NCBI GenBank assembly: GCA_026826555.1
Contig: JAKSZT010054324.1
Span: 8,410,445-8,474,444 of the forward strand
Origin: Tolypeutes matacus
Lineage: Eukaryota; Chordata; Mammalia; Cingulata; Chlamyphoridae
Direction: 5' to 3'
DNA: 64,000 bases
Shown here: in pieces, positions 10,480 to 22,578 of the stretch
How the letters are laid out: each line of letters opens with the position of its first letter
Position numbering within the stretch: position 1 is the first letter of the stretch
Notes under the pieces: generated by a model
The model's database searches: none
What the model was told of the DNA's origin: nothing
The model's input: only the letters and a program-made list of their open reading frames with translations
Made by a program: the position numbers and the translations under genes

Positions 10480-13130
10480 AATAATAGAGTAAAGACCTCC
10501 AAAAATCTGCTCTTCCATAAAAGCAGCAAGACCAGTGGCATAAAATGTCAATATCAACATTTTCAGAACAGTGAAATGGTTTGTAAAACCCCAAGGAACA
10601 TTTATTCCAGAAAAAACAGCTGAAGTCAGTATAAACAGTGAGCTTTGTACCATTTTTAAGTTCCTCTAGTCCCATCACCCCTTCTCCAGCTCCAAAGAGC
10701 CTTGTCAAACAGCAGTCTCAAAACCATAGTAGCTACGAAAACCAGCAGTCTAGCAGCCACTGGAGGGGGCAAAATGGGTTTGGAGCTCCCCATTTAATTC
10801 TTACTATTTGACCTGTTTGTTGACTCCCTGGAATAGCTCCACCCACAAATCTTGTCCTCATTTGTCCTCACTTAAAACTCACTCAGGAAGAAAGCCTAAC
10901 AGTAGGACATTTGTTGAAAATGATCAGTGCAAATTGCTTAAATTGTTTAACATCTTAAGTGCCTGATGTGACAACACCAGTTGGGAATAACAAGAGGTGA
11001 ACTGAAAAACTTAAAAGGAAATACTGGGGGAAAAGATGCCCATAGAAGGTTTTGAAAAGCTCCTACATGTTCCTGGGAATCTGGAAGGCCACACATATAC
11101 ATGGTTGTGAATAAGCCCAGAAGAGCTAAGAAAGTCCTAATCTCTCACATCTGGTTGACCTTGAGTCTTTGTGCAAGTAAAGAATTTAAGGCTAAAATAG
11201 AGTTTTATTGAAGCATTGAAGACATTCCTCAACACACACACATAAAGCAACTCAGTAAAGGCTGGAAAACTTACTAGTTCAAGGCACTTAAGGAAATCTC
11301 TGTTGAATCAATATTTATTATTAAGATAACAGAGCATAGACTTCAGTCACTTCACATGACAAAAAATGCAAACTTTAGGGAAAGAGCCCAGGGAAAGACA
11401 TTTATATATATATATAAACAGCATAAAAACATCAAAGTTCAACAGAAACAAATCTGGGGAGTGGTATCTGATTTCCACAGTTGCCATATTATATTATTTA
11501 AAATATGCAGTTTTAAACAACAACAAAAATTATAAGGCAAACAAAGAAGTAGGAAATATGGCCCATATGCAGGAAGAAAACAGTAAATAAAAAGTCTCCC
11601 TGGAGAAGCCTAGAAATTGGACTTACTAGACAAAGACTTTAAATCAGCTATTATGAATATGCTGAGAGAACTAAAGAAAACTATTTCTGCATAATTAAAG
11701 GAATGCATGAGAATGATGTCTCATCAAATATATAATATCATTAAAGAGGTAGAAATTAGAAAGAAAGCAACAAATAGAAATCCTGGAGATGAAAAATACA
11801 ATAACTGAAATTAAAACTTTGCTAAAGGAGCTCAGTAGTACATTGGATGTGGCAGAAGAAAAAATCATCAAATATTTAGATAAGTCATTGAGATTATCCA
11901 GTCTAAAAAACATAAATAAAATGAAGGAAAATGAACACAACCTCAGAGACCTATGGGAATCCATCAATTGAACCAAAATATACATAGTAGCAGTACCAAA
12001 AAAGGAGAAAGATAAAGACATATAAAGAATATTTGAAGAAAGAGTAGCCAAAAACTCCCAAAATTTAATGCGAAACCTTAGTCTACACATCCAAAAAACT
12101 CAATGAACTCCAAGTAGTACAAGCTTAAACATATCCATATGTATAAATATCATAGTTAAACTGTCAAAAGACAGGGGTAAAGAGAGAAGTAGCAAGAGAA
12201 AAATAATTCATCAAGAGATGGTCAGTAAGATTAACAGCTAAATTCTCATCAGGAACCATGGGAGCCAAGTGTAGTAAGAGGACATTTCAACATGATGAAA
12301 GAAAAAGACTGTCAGCCAAGAATTTTACATCCAGCAAAACTGGGCTAAATGGAAATTAAATAACTAAACCAATAATTTCAATCTTAGAGATTATTATGTC
12401 CAATAGCTAGAGATGTAATATAAAAATTAGAATTATGTAATAATTAATTTCTATTATATTTGAATTATTTACATTTATAAATATTTGTTGCTATGCTATC
12501 TATTTTTTATAATTGATTTATTAATCTAACCTGGCCTTGCACTCTTGTTTAAAATTTGTAATTTCTTTCAATCTGTTTTTCTATTTATTTTACAATATTA
12601 CAATAAAGGACTTTTTAACAGCTGGAAAAAAAAAAGCCATTGATTATACAGTTTGGATAGATCATATGGTATGTGAATATATCTCAAAACTGTTTAATAA
12701 ACAAATAAATAATTGTGTAAGAATAACCAGAAATAGCTATGTACATCAGGAGAAACAGAGAGAGTGAGAGGTGAGGAATTTTCTTGTCTTTTTTGTTTAT
12801 TATTATTATTATTACTGAATTAATGAAAATGCTTTAATAATGATTGAAGTGATGAATGCACAACTATGTGAGTATACCAAATGCCATTGATTGAATATTT
12901 TGGATAAATTGATTGCTTTATTAATATGTATCAATAAACCTAGTTTGTTTAAAAAAAAAATGAATCGAAAATTAAGACACTTTCAGATTTTTAAAAACTT
13001 GAGAACTTGTCACTAGCCATGCAGGAAATAGTAAAGGGAGTCCTTCAGGATAAAAGGGAAAAACAGTAGACAGTAACTGCAATTCAAATGAAGAAATAAA
13101 GATTACCAGTAAAGGAGTAAATAAATGTGT
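10480..13130 (+). mobile_element. L1 5' UTR and ORF1 remnant with a nested tail
   Basis: From 10480 to about 11600 the sequence looks like an L1 5' UTR (AAAATCTGCTCTTCCATAAA and onward). From 11600 to 12345 it is ORF1-like. An open stretch at 11789-11971 encodes the coiled-coil-like MKNTITEIKTLLKELSSTLD, and 12139-12345 corresponds to the RNA-binding region. ORF1-end and inter-ORF sequence resumes at 12960-13130 with GAGAACTTGTCACTAGCCAT. The interval 12345-12958 between them is a foreign tail. Many stops show it is inactive. Confidence 0.6.
12345..12958 (+). mobile_element. L1 3' tail inserted into L1 ORF1
   Basis: The right half, 12770-12958, carries GATGAATGCACAACTATG and ATGTATCAATAAACC and ends in a run of ten A. 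It matches the L1 tail at 46430-46625. The flanking sequence on both sides belongs to one older ORF1, so this is a nested insertion of a 5'-truncated element. The left boundary is uncertain and I saw no clean TSD. Confidence 0.5.
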
Positions 13131-13590
13131 TTTTGGTTGAACTTATTTTCATCTTGTATCTGATTTAAAAGGCAACTGCATTAAGTAATAATTATAAAAC
13201 TGTTGATGGTCTTAAAATGTATAAAGATGAATTTGTGTGAAAATAATAGCACAAAAGGGGTATGGATGGAGCTATATTGAAGCAAAGTTTTGTATACAAT
13301 TGAAATTAATCTCACTAACACTTTAAATAGGGCAGCAAATGCTTTGTCAGGACTTGCTTTGCTTTCACAAACACAATCTAGTTGTATAAAGGTATTTGGA
13401 ATCTTTGAGTATATCTGTGAATAAGCAAGATTTTTTAAAAATAAAGAAAATAATAGTTGATAAATTCCAAGCAAGATTGGCCCTATTACCAAGTCATGGA
13501 AGGACGCTGAGGAAGTTGTCAAAATTTGGAGTTAGTTTAGGGATTTTTGGAATCTATCCATACACATATGATGTTACTGACCTGCAAATT
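13131..13590. other. Unassigned sequence
   Basis: AT-rich DNA without recognised repeats. Its end, at 13591, is the left target-site duplication of the 2-kb insertion. The same local sequence resumes at 15643. Confidence 0.5.
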
Positions 13591-13604
13591 AAGAAATCAG
13601 GATA

Positions 13605-15628
13605 GAGACCCACATAAATGAGCAGAAAGGAATTGGACTCCCATCTTTGGGAGGACCAATTTGTTCAGAAATAGACAGGGGGGAGTCTCTCAAAAGCAAG
13701 GGCAGTTCCTAATAAGGGAGGACAAATCAGTGTGTCAAGACCTCTTGTTGCATGTAACTATGAATCTTGTCATCCAACGAGTCAAGCCAGGGGGACATCG
13801 TGGGTCCCGGGGAGGTGTGGTGGGAGGAATAGAATAGATCAAATGGGGTATTTAGTGGTCAGTGGAAATGTTCTTCATTACCATACAGTGATAGACACAG
13901 GACATGGTAAATATCATCAAAATTTATATAAGTGTACAGTCTAAAATGTAAACCATAGTGTAAACCATTGACAATATTTAGTAGCTATGTTTCATTATTT
14001 GTCTATCAGTTATAACAATGCTACCAGCCACATATAAAAAGGTATTAATGTGGGGGGAAGGAAAGGGGGAGGATGTTGGGTATCTAAGAGTCTCCTGTAT
14101 TCTGTGTGTGACTTTGCTGTGATCTAAAACTACTTTGAAAACAAAATAAAAAATAGTGAGACACTGGGGGACAAGAGGGGGAAGGAACCATGGTATAGAC
14201 TGGACACCAAATATTGCAGTGATGAAAGGCAAAAGGTCAAAAAAAAATTTTATTTTTTTAAATATTTTTCATTTTTTTAATATCCCAATCTTTTAATTTA
14301 ATTTTAGTTTTAGTTTTTTTTTAATTATGTATTTTATCTCTTAACATTTAAACTTATCATTATTATTTCATTTTCCTATTAATTGTATTCAGCTATTGTA
14401 ATGGCTTCACCTTTGAAGATCACAGAAGGGTTACAACAGGGATGGGGGAGGATCGTTGGTGTGGGGTATCAGGGATGGGGGATGCATGGGAGGAAGTGCA
14501 CCTGAGCATAAATTAAGGTATATAAAAATGTTCAAATGTTCACAGGGCATTGTCACAGTGGATGGAGAATCACTCAATAAGTGAGAGAATACTGAATTCC
14601 CATCCTGGAGAGCCCTGCCACATTCTCTAAGGGAGCAGCAACAGTCCCCCAAGTGCAGGGGCAGTGACTGGCGGAGGATGATCCACTGATGGGTCCTTGA
14701 TATTGATGATTAGCCTATGAGTCTATGCTCTTGAAATTGAAACTTAGCCTATTGTTATGAGGTGCCTAAGAATTGCCTCCTGAGAGCCTCCTTGTTGCTC
14801 AAATATGGCCTCTCTCTAAGCCAAACTCAGCATATGAATGCACTACCTTCCTCCCAGCATGGGGCATGACTCCCGGAGATAAGCCTCCCTGGCACCGAGG
14901 GATTTCTACCAAGCACCAACTGGCAATGCGACTGGAAAAAGACCTTGAATAAAAGGGGGAAAGATAAAGACAAATGAGTTCATATGGCTAAGAGACTTCA
15001 AAATGTTTCAGGAGGTCATCCCAGAGGTAATGCTTATACACATCTCAGTAGGATCTCACAGAATTCCAAAGTGGATATCACCCCCAAATAGTGGGGCTCC
15101 TGAGGGCTCTGGAGACACCCAGGTCGTATGTCAGGGTGGATAGCTATGGAGTTTGGTGCCTTGCCAGTGGGCCCTACTTTGAAGTTTGTACTCCTGAGAG
15201 GGACAGAGTTGGACTCAACTGTGTCTTCCCTGCACATGGATCATCTGTCCCTTCTATTCAAACCTATACTTGGTGCTGGAGTTTGTTGGTGTACACCCAG
15301 AGACTTGAGTCTTTGGGCTGTCCACGTGCCAGCTGGGCCTGGAACCTCAATGGAGCAGCAACTCCTACTCTACAGCTCACTGGATTCACCCAGGACAATT
15401 GGCAGGGAGATGATGGTGAACTATGGTCCGTGCTTAAATGGCAAAACCCCAGGATGTGTTTATTGATTGCAATTAATGTGCCACACTAATGAAGGATGTT
15501 TATGTGGGAGGTTGTGGGAGGTGTGGGAGGTGGGGCATATGAAATCCCTATATTTTTGTGTAACATTTATGTAATCTAAGTATATTTTAAAAATAAAATA
15601 AAATAAAATGGAAAAAAAAAAAAAAAAA
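13605..15628 (+). mobile_element. 2-kb L1-mobilised insertion with 14-bp TSD
   Basis: The word AAGAAATCAGGATA lies at 13591-13604 and again at 15629-15642, directly after an A-run (15612-15630). So everything between was inserted in one target-primed event. The body has an L1-type 3' UTR segment (13850-14240). It is followed by a T-rich block and a G-rich block from about 14430, with landmarks GGGGCATGACTCCCGGAGAT and CTCCTACTCTACAGCTCACT. The end is GTGGGAGG-rich (15506-15535) before the poly(A). Overlapping open frames of 112 and 132 codons (15128-15466, 15091-15489) resemble no protein I know. It may be the long 3' UTR of a xenarthran L1 subfamily or a composite element. Confidence 0.8.
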
Positions 15629-16069
15629 AAGAAATCAGGATACCAGAGCAATTGTGGCTTTATTGCTCATAAATACTTTTGTGTGCAAGAATTGCCTATG
15701 GATAGAATTTTCTGTTTTATTGTTTACCCTATGTATATGCCCAGTGCTACTTTGATTAAATGCTTTGTAATTTAATATTACTAAATTCATAGTGCTTTCT
15801 GTCATTACGCTTTTTCTCTATCAATGATACTACAAGTGGTTAGTTCATGAAAGTTTTTGGTATATTACATCAGATTGTTTATGCTTGAAAATGACAGAAA
15901 CCACTAATCTACAATGTGATGATAATTGAGCATACTAATGAGAAAATTATTTTACAATGTATGATGATTATTAATTTTATATTTATATATAATCCCATAA
16001 AGATTAATATGCAACCTTTTGGGTTTTGTGGTCCATGAAAAGATTTCCCATATGCTCTCTTGCATTTAC

Positions 16070-16200
16070 AACTACCCTGGTGAAGTAAATTTTATTATAT
16101 ACAGATGCAGAAAATAAAGTACAGAGAGATAACATGATTTGCTAAAATTTTACATAGCTTCTAAGACTCTGATTTAAAACCAGGTTTCAAAACTTAAATA
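16070..16200 (+). mobile_element. MIR SINE remnant
   Basis: The run ACAGATGCAGAAAATAAAGT followed by ACAGAGAGATAACATGATTT and a degraded AACCAGG end follows the MIR core order (ACAGATGAGGAAACTGAGGC ... CCAGGATTC). It is ancient and strongly diverged. Confidence 0.65.
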
Positions 16201-17854
16201 TTTGCTCTACAAGTACTTTGCTTCTTTTATATTGTTTCTGTAATAAAATGAAGACATTGACATTGAACAGGCTTTAAATTTTATTTTCTGGAAGACTAAT
16301 GCTCTATTATATCAAGGTATTAGGATCTTTTAACTATTTCAGCCCCAAAGCAGGGTTGCAGGGGGTAAGATAGATTAGTTGGCAATTGTGATGTGTTCTG
16401 ATCATTTTGTAATTTTAACAATCACCACTAGCATTGGTTCTCTATTGCTTTCTTTTCTACACTAAAATATCCTAGGCTCTTGAGATGCAGTAAAATTTGA
16501 ATGTAGGGAGAAAATGGATTTTTTTTTGCATGTGATTCACAATGCTCTGTATAAAAATAGCCTTAATGAAAGAGGATCAGAGTTTTTTACATCAATGCAA
16601 CAAAACAGAGCATTTATGCACCCATTGAGTGTTTCCATTATCAGACTATTCTTCATTGATTCATGCAACAATATCAACTTGATACCATAATGACTCAAAA
16701 GAACAGCTCTAAAGGATTCTTTTCCTTGAGTAAATACAACTCGGTGACTTGCTTTATTACAACAGGATATTCTTAGACCCTCTGGATATCTTGCAGCTGC
16801 TTCCATTCATGAAAATAAAGGTAAACTAGACCAGAGGCAGAGAAAATGCAGAGTGTATTTTCTTGCTTCATTCAGTATGACATGTCAGCAGAATAGGTGT
16901 ATGCAATGTCAATTCTACAGTACGCATAAACATCAGCTCAGTTATTTTATGGTGAAATTCTTCTGTCATTCATAGATTCATTTTAAACCATGTATTGAGA
17001 TGCAAGACACTGTGGGCTATAAAGACTTCTACTAGAGTAAGCAAATGACTGGATTACAGTACAATACATTTTATAACAGAACATAGTACAGCACTATAAG
17101 TGGAGTGATCAAAGCTCCTTAAGATGTGGGAATCAATGACAATTTCACAAGGGAAATAATGCTGTGTTGTGAAAGGCCAGAAAAAGGAAGTAGCATGAGC
17201 TTGGAGGCACTGAGGCTAAAAAAATAGTCTTTTGTATTCTGGGAACCGAACATAATTCAGTATATGTGGAGTATATGTGTGGCCATGACAAGAGGCAAAG
17301 TGAAAGAGGTCAGCAGATGTCAGATCAGAATCTGACAAGTATACAAGTTTGGAGACTGCAGATCAGATGTTTGGGAATAGTCACTTTGGCTACACTGTGG
17401 AGAATGGAATGGAGAGAAGAAGATAATGGAAGCAATGAGAACCATTTGAATATTTTAATAGCGCAGGTAAAGGGTCTTGTAGGCCTGAAATAAGGCAGTA
17501 TCCATGAGTATGGAAAAGTTGAAGGAGGTGGATTATCAGGATTTCGAATAATGAAATCATTCATATGTTCATAAAAGTGGAATTATATATTTGAGTTTAA
17601 AATCTTGAATTTTTGTTTTTTGTTTGTTTTGTAAAACATTGTGGCAAAATTACAAATAGGACAAAGTTTAACTTCATATTCAGCCCCATTTTACTAATTA
17701 TCTAATTTTCTTTTGACCTGCTGCATACTTAGGCTTCTTCAGGTATGCTAAAGACAACTTCCAAGGACCTAAAGCTCTTAACCTTCTTCCCTGTAATTAA
17801 TTATTTTTTTTTATAAATGACTTCTCTAGGATAGATGGAAATGCTTAACAAGCT

Positions 17855-17912
17855 AAGTCTTGGATTTCCAAGCTTGACTGCCCATTGAAATCACCTGGTT
17901 TACTAAACTGTG
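17855..17912 (+). mobile_element. MER5-like hAT fragment
   Basis: GCTTGACTGCCCATTGAAAT followed by CACCTGG resembles the first part of the MER5A hAT-Charlie element. No terminal inverted repeats remain, so the call rests on about 50 bases. Confidence 0.45.
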
Positions 17913-18540
17913 GCATGAAGGAGAGTCAGAGTTAGAGAAATGGGACATATAACCAGAGCATAATACTCTTTTTAAAATCTATGAACATGAATCCCCAGCA
18001 TATCCTTGGGGTTTAAATGTGATTATCACCACAAAAGTAAATGCATGGTTACAAACTGGTTTAATTCCTTGGTTGCTGCTATTTTCTACCTTTAAACAAT
18101 CTATTTCATTTTGAGTCCACTATTGTTTGTTGAGGAATATATGTTATTAGAAATATTTTGTAAACTGAGGGAAAGCATCTTATGGATATTAAAGAAATAG
18201 ACATGGAAACACACATTTTTGTTAGGCACTTTCTCTGTTGGAATAGAGAGGGTGTTTTGGATTCTGCCACCTCACTTTGTCTATTATTGTTTCCACCTGT
18301 CTTTAGTGTTAAGATCAGCTGCTCTACTTTACTGCTAAGGCTCTTTTCTACAGATTACCTTGAGTGTCTTCCATTCTTAATTTCAATTGTCCCCATCTAG
18401 AGCACTTTGTGTAAGAAGCTGGATATCAACAAATGTAATATGGAATGCAGAATCAGTTCCCTTTGTTTCCAGAGGAGGTAATGCATGGGCTAAGGATAAT
18501 TCCTCAGTGAAAACCCTAGCTTGTTTAATATTCAGTTAAG

Positions 18541-18732
18541 CAGGGGTTCTTAACCTTTTTTGTTTCACGGACCCCTTTGCCAGTCAGGTGAAAACCATGG
18601 ATCCCTTACTAAGTCCACAATATACTGTGTATTATTTAATAAATATATCACCACTGCACAAACACGTCCCCCAAGATTAATGTTTTTTTGAATTTCAATT
18701 CCAGCTCATTGATCCCTTGTTAAAAATCCCTG
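18541..18732. mobile_element. Non-autonomous hAT DNA transposon
   Basis: Starts CAGGGGTTCTTAACC and ends with the imperfect reverse complement TGTTAAAAATCCCTG, a terminal inverted repeat matching at 12 of 15 positions. AGTTAAG flanks both sides (18534-18540 and 18733-18739), seven bases of the 8-bp duplication typical of hAT. It is 192 bp long with no coding capacity. The interior phrase ACGGACCCCTTTGCCAGTC fits a family widely spread in placental mammals. Confidence 0.8.
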
Positions 18733-18739
18733 AGTTAAG

Positions 18740-19225
18740 ATGTTACAACAATGAAGCTCTGGTAATTTAAAACAATGTCAACATGCTTTGAGGAAAATAG
18801 ACACATGCCATTATCACCAACATTTATAGCAACCCCCACCTGCCTGCAAAAGGATTCACTCCTCAACCATCCAGTAAGCATGCTATTTTCAAAGCAAGTT
18901 ATTCACTGGTATTTATAGAACACTAAATTTAGTCTGCACATTCAACTCAGCTTTTGGAGTAAATACAAAAGAACTTGAAGCCATTGCTTGTATCATATCT
19001 GGGAAAGAAAGGAAATAGAATATTTACCAAAGGTCTACTATGTTCCTACTACATTTATAAAAACCCTGGGTAATACTCTTATCCTCAGTTTAGTAATCCT
19101 AAATGAATAAATAATTCTTTAAAAATTACACAAATAATAAAGCAGTACTATTTGAAGTTTCCCCAACATCAAATCCATGTCCTTTTCCTCAAACATCTGT
19201 GTAGAAGCACAGTGTGTAAATTACC
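18740..19225. other. Unassigned sequence with MIR traces
   Basis: Positions 19010-19190 contain CTACTATGTTCCTACTACAT and TTATCCTCAGTTTAG, a weak MIR-like pattern on the plus strand. The rest is unrecognised. Confidence 0.45.
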
Positions 19226-19833
19226 TGTGACAGTTTGAATTTGGTGAATCATGGAAAATATTGTTTTTGAACTAATCCATTCCTGTGGGTATGGGGCCCT
19301 TTAATTGCATTAAATTCAGTCAAAGGACCTTTGATTAGATCACTTGATTAGATCCCTTTAGGACTTTTGATTGGACTGCATCAGTGAGGTGTAACTAGGC
19401 TGTATCTCTGCCCTCTTGCTGTACATATACAAACTGAGAACACATAAAGAGAAAGAAGAATATGGAAAAAGTAGCTCTGCCTTTTTGACCTGGCCATGTG
19501 AGAGAAGGCTCCAGGTTCACTTAGAGCTTCAGAAAGACAGAAAAGTCCCAGGAGGCTCAAGGAGAGAGGCCCAGGGATAGATGCCTGATTGCCCACAACT
19601 GAGCTCCAGGAGAAAGTAGAGACCAGCAGACCCACCATCTTGCCTCACCACATGTCAGGACCCCAGGATCCACTCACAACTGACTTTTAATGAGAAAGCA
19701 TCTCTGATGATGCCTTGATTTGAGCATTTCTGGACCTTGGAACTGTAAGCTTTTACCCCCAAATAAATCCCCTTTATAAAAGCCAATTCATTTCTGGTAG
19801 TTTTGCATTGAAAGCCTTTGGCAAATTAAGACT
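19226..19833 (+). mobile_element. MaLR/ERVL-like solo LTR
   Basis: Begins TGTGACAGTTTGAATTTGG. It contains the landmark GATGATGCCTTGATTTGAGC and AACTGTAAGCTTTTACCCCC with AATAAA near 19762, and ends TTTGGCAAATTAAGAC. It is the same family as the LTRs at 41265-41868, the partial one at 42770-42945 and the one at 56946-57355. The 3' end is mutated from the expected CA, so no TSD could be fixed. Confidence 0.75.
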
Positions 19834-22440
19834 ACTCAAATGGCTAAGTCCTCTTATTTGTTCTTCCAGTTCTCATCTCCTGGCTGCTTGATGCTGTTCT
19901 TGGGATCATCTGGATCATGGCATCTTGATTCTGAGCTTCTTAACCTGCTCCCTCATTCCCCTGATCAAATGACAGTTCTATCTAGGAATTGCAGTGTTAG
20001 TTTCTGACAGTTCTTTGAATTGGGTCTCTGATTGTGTACTACTCCAGGGCTAGGGGGTGAGAAAAAGTGCTGTCATAGCTCTGCCACATTGCCCATATTC
20101 CTGCAAGATTCCCTCTAATTCCCCTTCCACATGACTTGGTACCCTTTTTACTGATATGCTGTGAATGTAGTGTTATATTACAATCTGTACATCTGCCACC
20201 CCCTTTCAACTATCCTTGACAATGCCAAAAATAAAATAAGTATGAATCCTCGAATACAAAAACATTTATATATACTCAATAAAGTAGTGTAGTATTAACT
20301 ATCTTACTTTATCTAAGTAAAACATTTGCTTCAACAAACTATATTTTTAATTTTTCTGTCCAAGATATGTAACACATTTATTCCACCTATCCAAATAACC
20401 ATGGGAATATAGATATCTCAGTACATTTATTGCAGATTCTCTATTTTTATGTTTAAGTAAGCTTTTGTGGAGAGCAATGAACTGAATTTTAGATATCATA
20501 GGATCAAGCCCACTCAAAATTAATTAAAAAAACTGATGATCACTTCCTCCCCAATGGAAATATGTCTGATCTTCAAGGATTTGTAAATTTTCTAGGGATC
20601 TAGGAGAGTTGTGATGAATTTATTTAATAAAGGATAATTAAAGTATACGAAGCAGAAAAGGATGACCTTTCTAATTCCAAAACAAAACTAATCAATTATT
20701 TAAAGTAATTTATAATTATTTTATTGAAATATCAGAAAATCATCTAGTCAGCTTTTTCTTTTAGACTGCCTCTTCATTCCTTAATTCATATGCTTTTCAA
20801 TTATTGATTCATTTCATCATTTAACAAAAATAAATGATATATAGCAAACATGATTGCTATGTGTCAGGAAATGTGGTAGGGACTGCTAATAGAACAATGA
20901 ATAAAACAGGCATGTTGTTCATCCTCACATAGATTAGAGTCTGACTGAAGACAGATATTAAATACACAATGATATGAAAACTGTATAATTATAATTGTGA
21001 GAAATTCCATGATGAAAACAATTACTGGATGTTTTGAGAATATATAATAGGACAAACCAATTCCAGATTAACTTTGTTGGATTGGATGGTTTTATGTGTC
21101 AAAACTGTGAGGGGTGCTGAATTATCTCAGACATGAAATATCTTAGTTATTATTATAAAAGAGAAGCAAATAAGAGTCTTGTATAATCATCATTAGGATA
21201 GAATTAAGTACATTATCACACAGGTACTCATACGAACACCTAATTGAGAGAATTTGAGAGAAAAGGGATTTCTTATGGGCATCCTGAATGAAAAGTAGAA
21301 TTAACTCATGAAGAAAGGAATTAGGGATGTTTCAAATATAGAGAAAACTTAATAAGATGCATAAATATAAGGCAAGTAGAGAGAAAAGTCCTGGACTGTA
21401 GCACCAGTTGCATTTATGAAATTGGCAAGTGATGTGACTGGAGAGGTAGGTAGAGGCAAAAAGCATAAAAGAGGCTTGATGTCTTTCCTGACTGATGTCA
21501 GATATTTTAGGTCTTTCCATATAATCAGAGTTGTACCTTGTATGCTCCAATACATGAGTACCAGAGGGCAATGTAAGGATGGACTTTTCGAAATGACTCT
21601 GAATGCCCTAGCCTATGTAGACTTATCAGATGCTCATCTTGTTGTAGTAGAGATTTCGGTGTATGGAGATAGGAAACATTTGTCCATTCTTTTCCCTTAA
21701 TGCAACAGCTGCTTACTGCCACCTTGTGGGAGTATTTAAGTTTAGTTAACATGAAGATCTAATGTGTTCTAACAAGTAGGTTCTGGTAGAGCTGCAATTG
21801 GAATGTTAATTTTCAGAGGTAAGGGAAAGTCCAGTGGATCTTTCAGTAAGGATCTCCTGCATCCTCTGTGAGCCTTAGACTCACATCTATGGCATTAGAT
21901 CATATATCATATATAAACCCATTCCTAACTCTGCATTATAAGGCATGAAGTACATTTGTGCTCAAGGTTCTACTGTTTATTAATTATCCTGTTTTCTTAT
22001 CATTTTTCTGATAGTATTTGGGTTCTTCTATATACTTTTACATTTCATGCTTCGTTACCCCATTCCAATAACCTTCCTCTCTTGATTTTCAGGTGAGAAC
22101 TGCTTTCTTTATTTAGTAACCTCTCCTTTAATTTTAGCTCCATTTTCTTTACTATAAATACTGAACTGTTCAATCATAAATTCCCTTTGTCACATCCTGT
22201 GTCATATATAATGACTACTATGGGGAAAATGTAGCTAGTAGAACCTAAGGTGATCTATGACTACAGATTCAGTGTCTTGAAGCTTACCATTCCTAACTGC
22301 AAGACATCAAACACTTAGATAAAAATCAGACTAGTGAAGGCCGAATGCTGTACGTTTTTGTGGTCTTTTTGCTCTAGGACCTGAGTCTTACACATGTAGT
22401 TATCATATTAAGTACACCTTGTCTGGATATCCCTCTAGAA
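19834..22440. other. Unassigned sequence
   Basis: No coding or repeat family is recognised except an old dispersed repeat at about 20800-20990. A minus-strand open frame at 21332-21571 and its plus-strand shadow have no family signature. Confidence 0.5.
20800..20990 (+). mobile_element. Ancient dispersed repeat (MIR/L2 class unresolved)
   Basis: TTGATTCATTTCATCATTTA, GCTATGTGTCAGGAAATGTG and ATAGAACAATGAATAAAACAG follow the common mammalian pattern of ATTCATTCAACAAATATTTA, TGTGCCAGGCACTGT, GTGAACAAAACAGA. Similar copies are at 52385-52520 and 62400-62560. I cannot settle the class from memory. Confidence 0.55.
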
Positions 22441-22578
22441 CAGTAGTTCTGGACCCTGGTTGCACATTAGAATCATTTTAAAAATACCAGATGAATAGGC
22501 TCTTCCCTAGGATTAAATCAGAATCCCAGCCCTGATATTGGTAATAATTCTATATGCTGTCAAAATTGAGAACCTCTG
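22441..22578 (+). mobile_element. MER5A-like hAT element
   Basis: Starts CAGTAGTTCTGGACCCTGG and ends TTGAGAACCTCTG, a decayed terminal inverted repeat. The interior has GCACATTAGAATCATTTT and AAATCAGAATCCCAGCC, standard MER5A landmarks. It is short and non-coding. No 8-bp duplication is clearly preserved. Confidence 0.8.

Larger units (their letters stand above)
15643..18533. other. Largely unassigned sequence
   Basis: Single-copy-looking DNA apart from a MIR remnant near 16070-16200 and a MER5-like scrap near 17855-17912, listed separately. A minus-strand open frame at 16537-16806 is not similar to anything I recognise and has no start or splice context that would argue for coding. Confidence 0.5.

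Noticed and set aside
16537..16806. 89-codon minus-strand open frame in quiet DNA
   Set aside because: No recognised domain, no poly(A), no credible splice sites. Length is within chance for this window.
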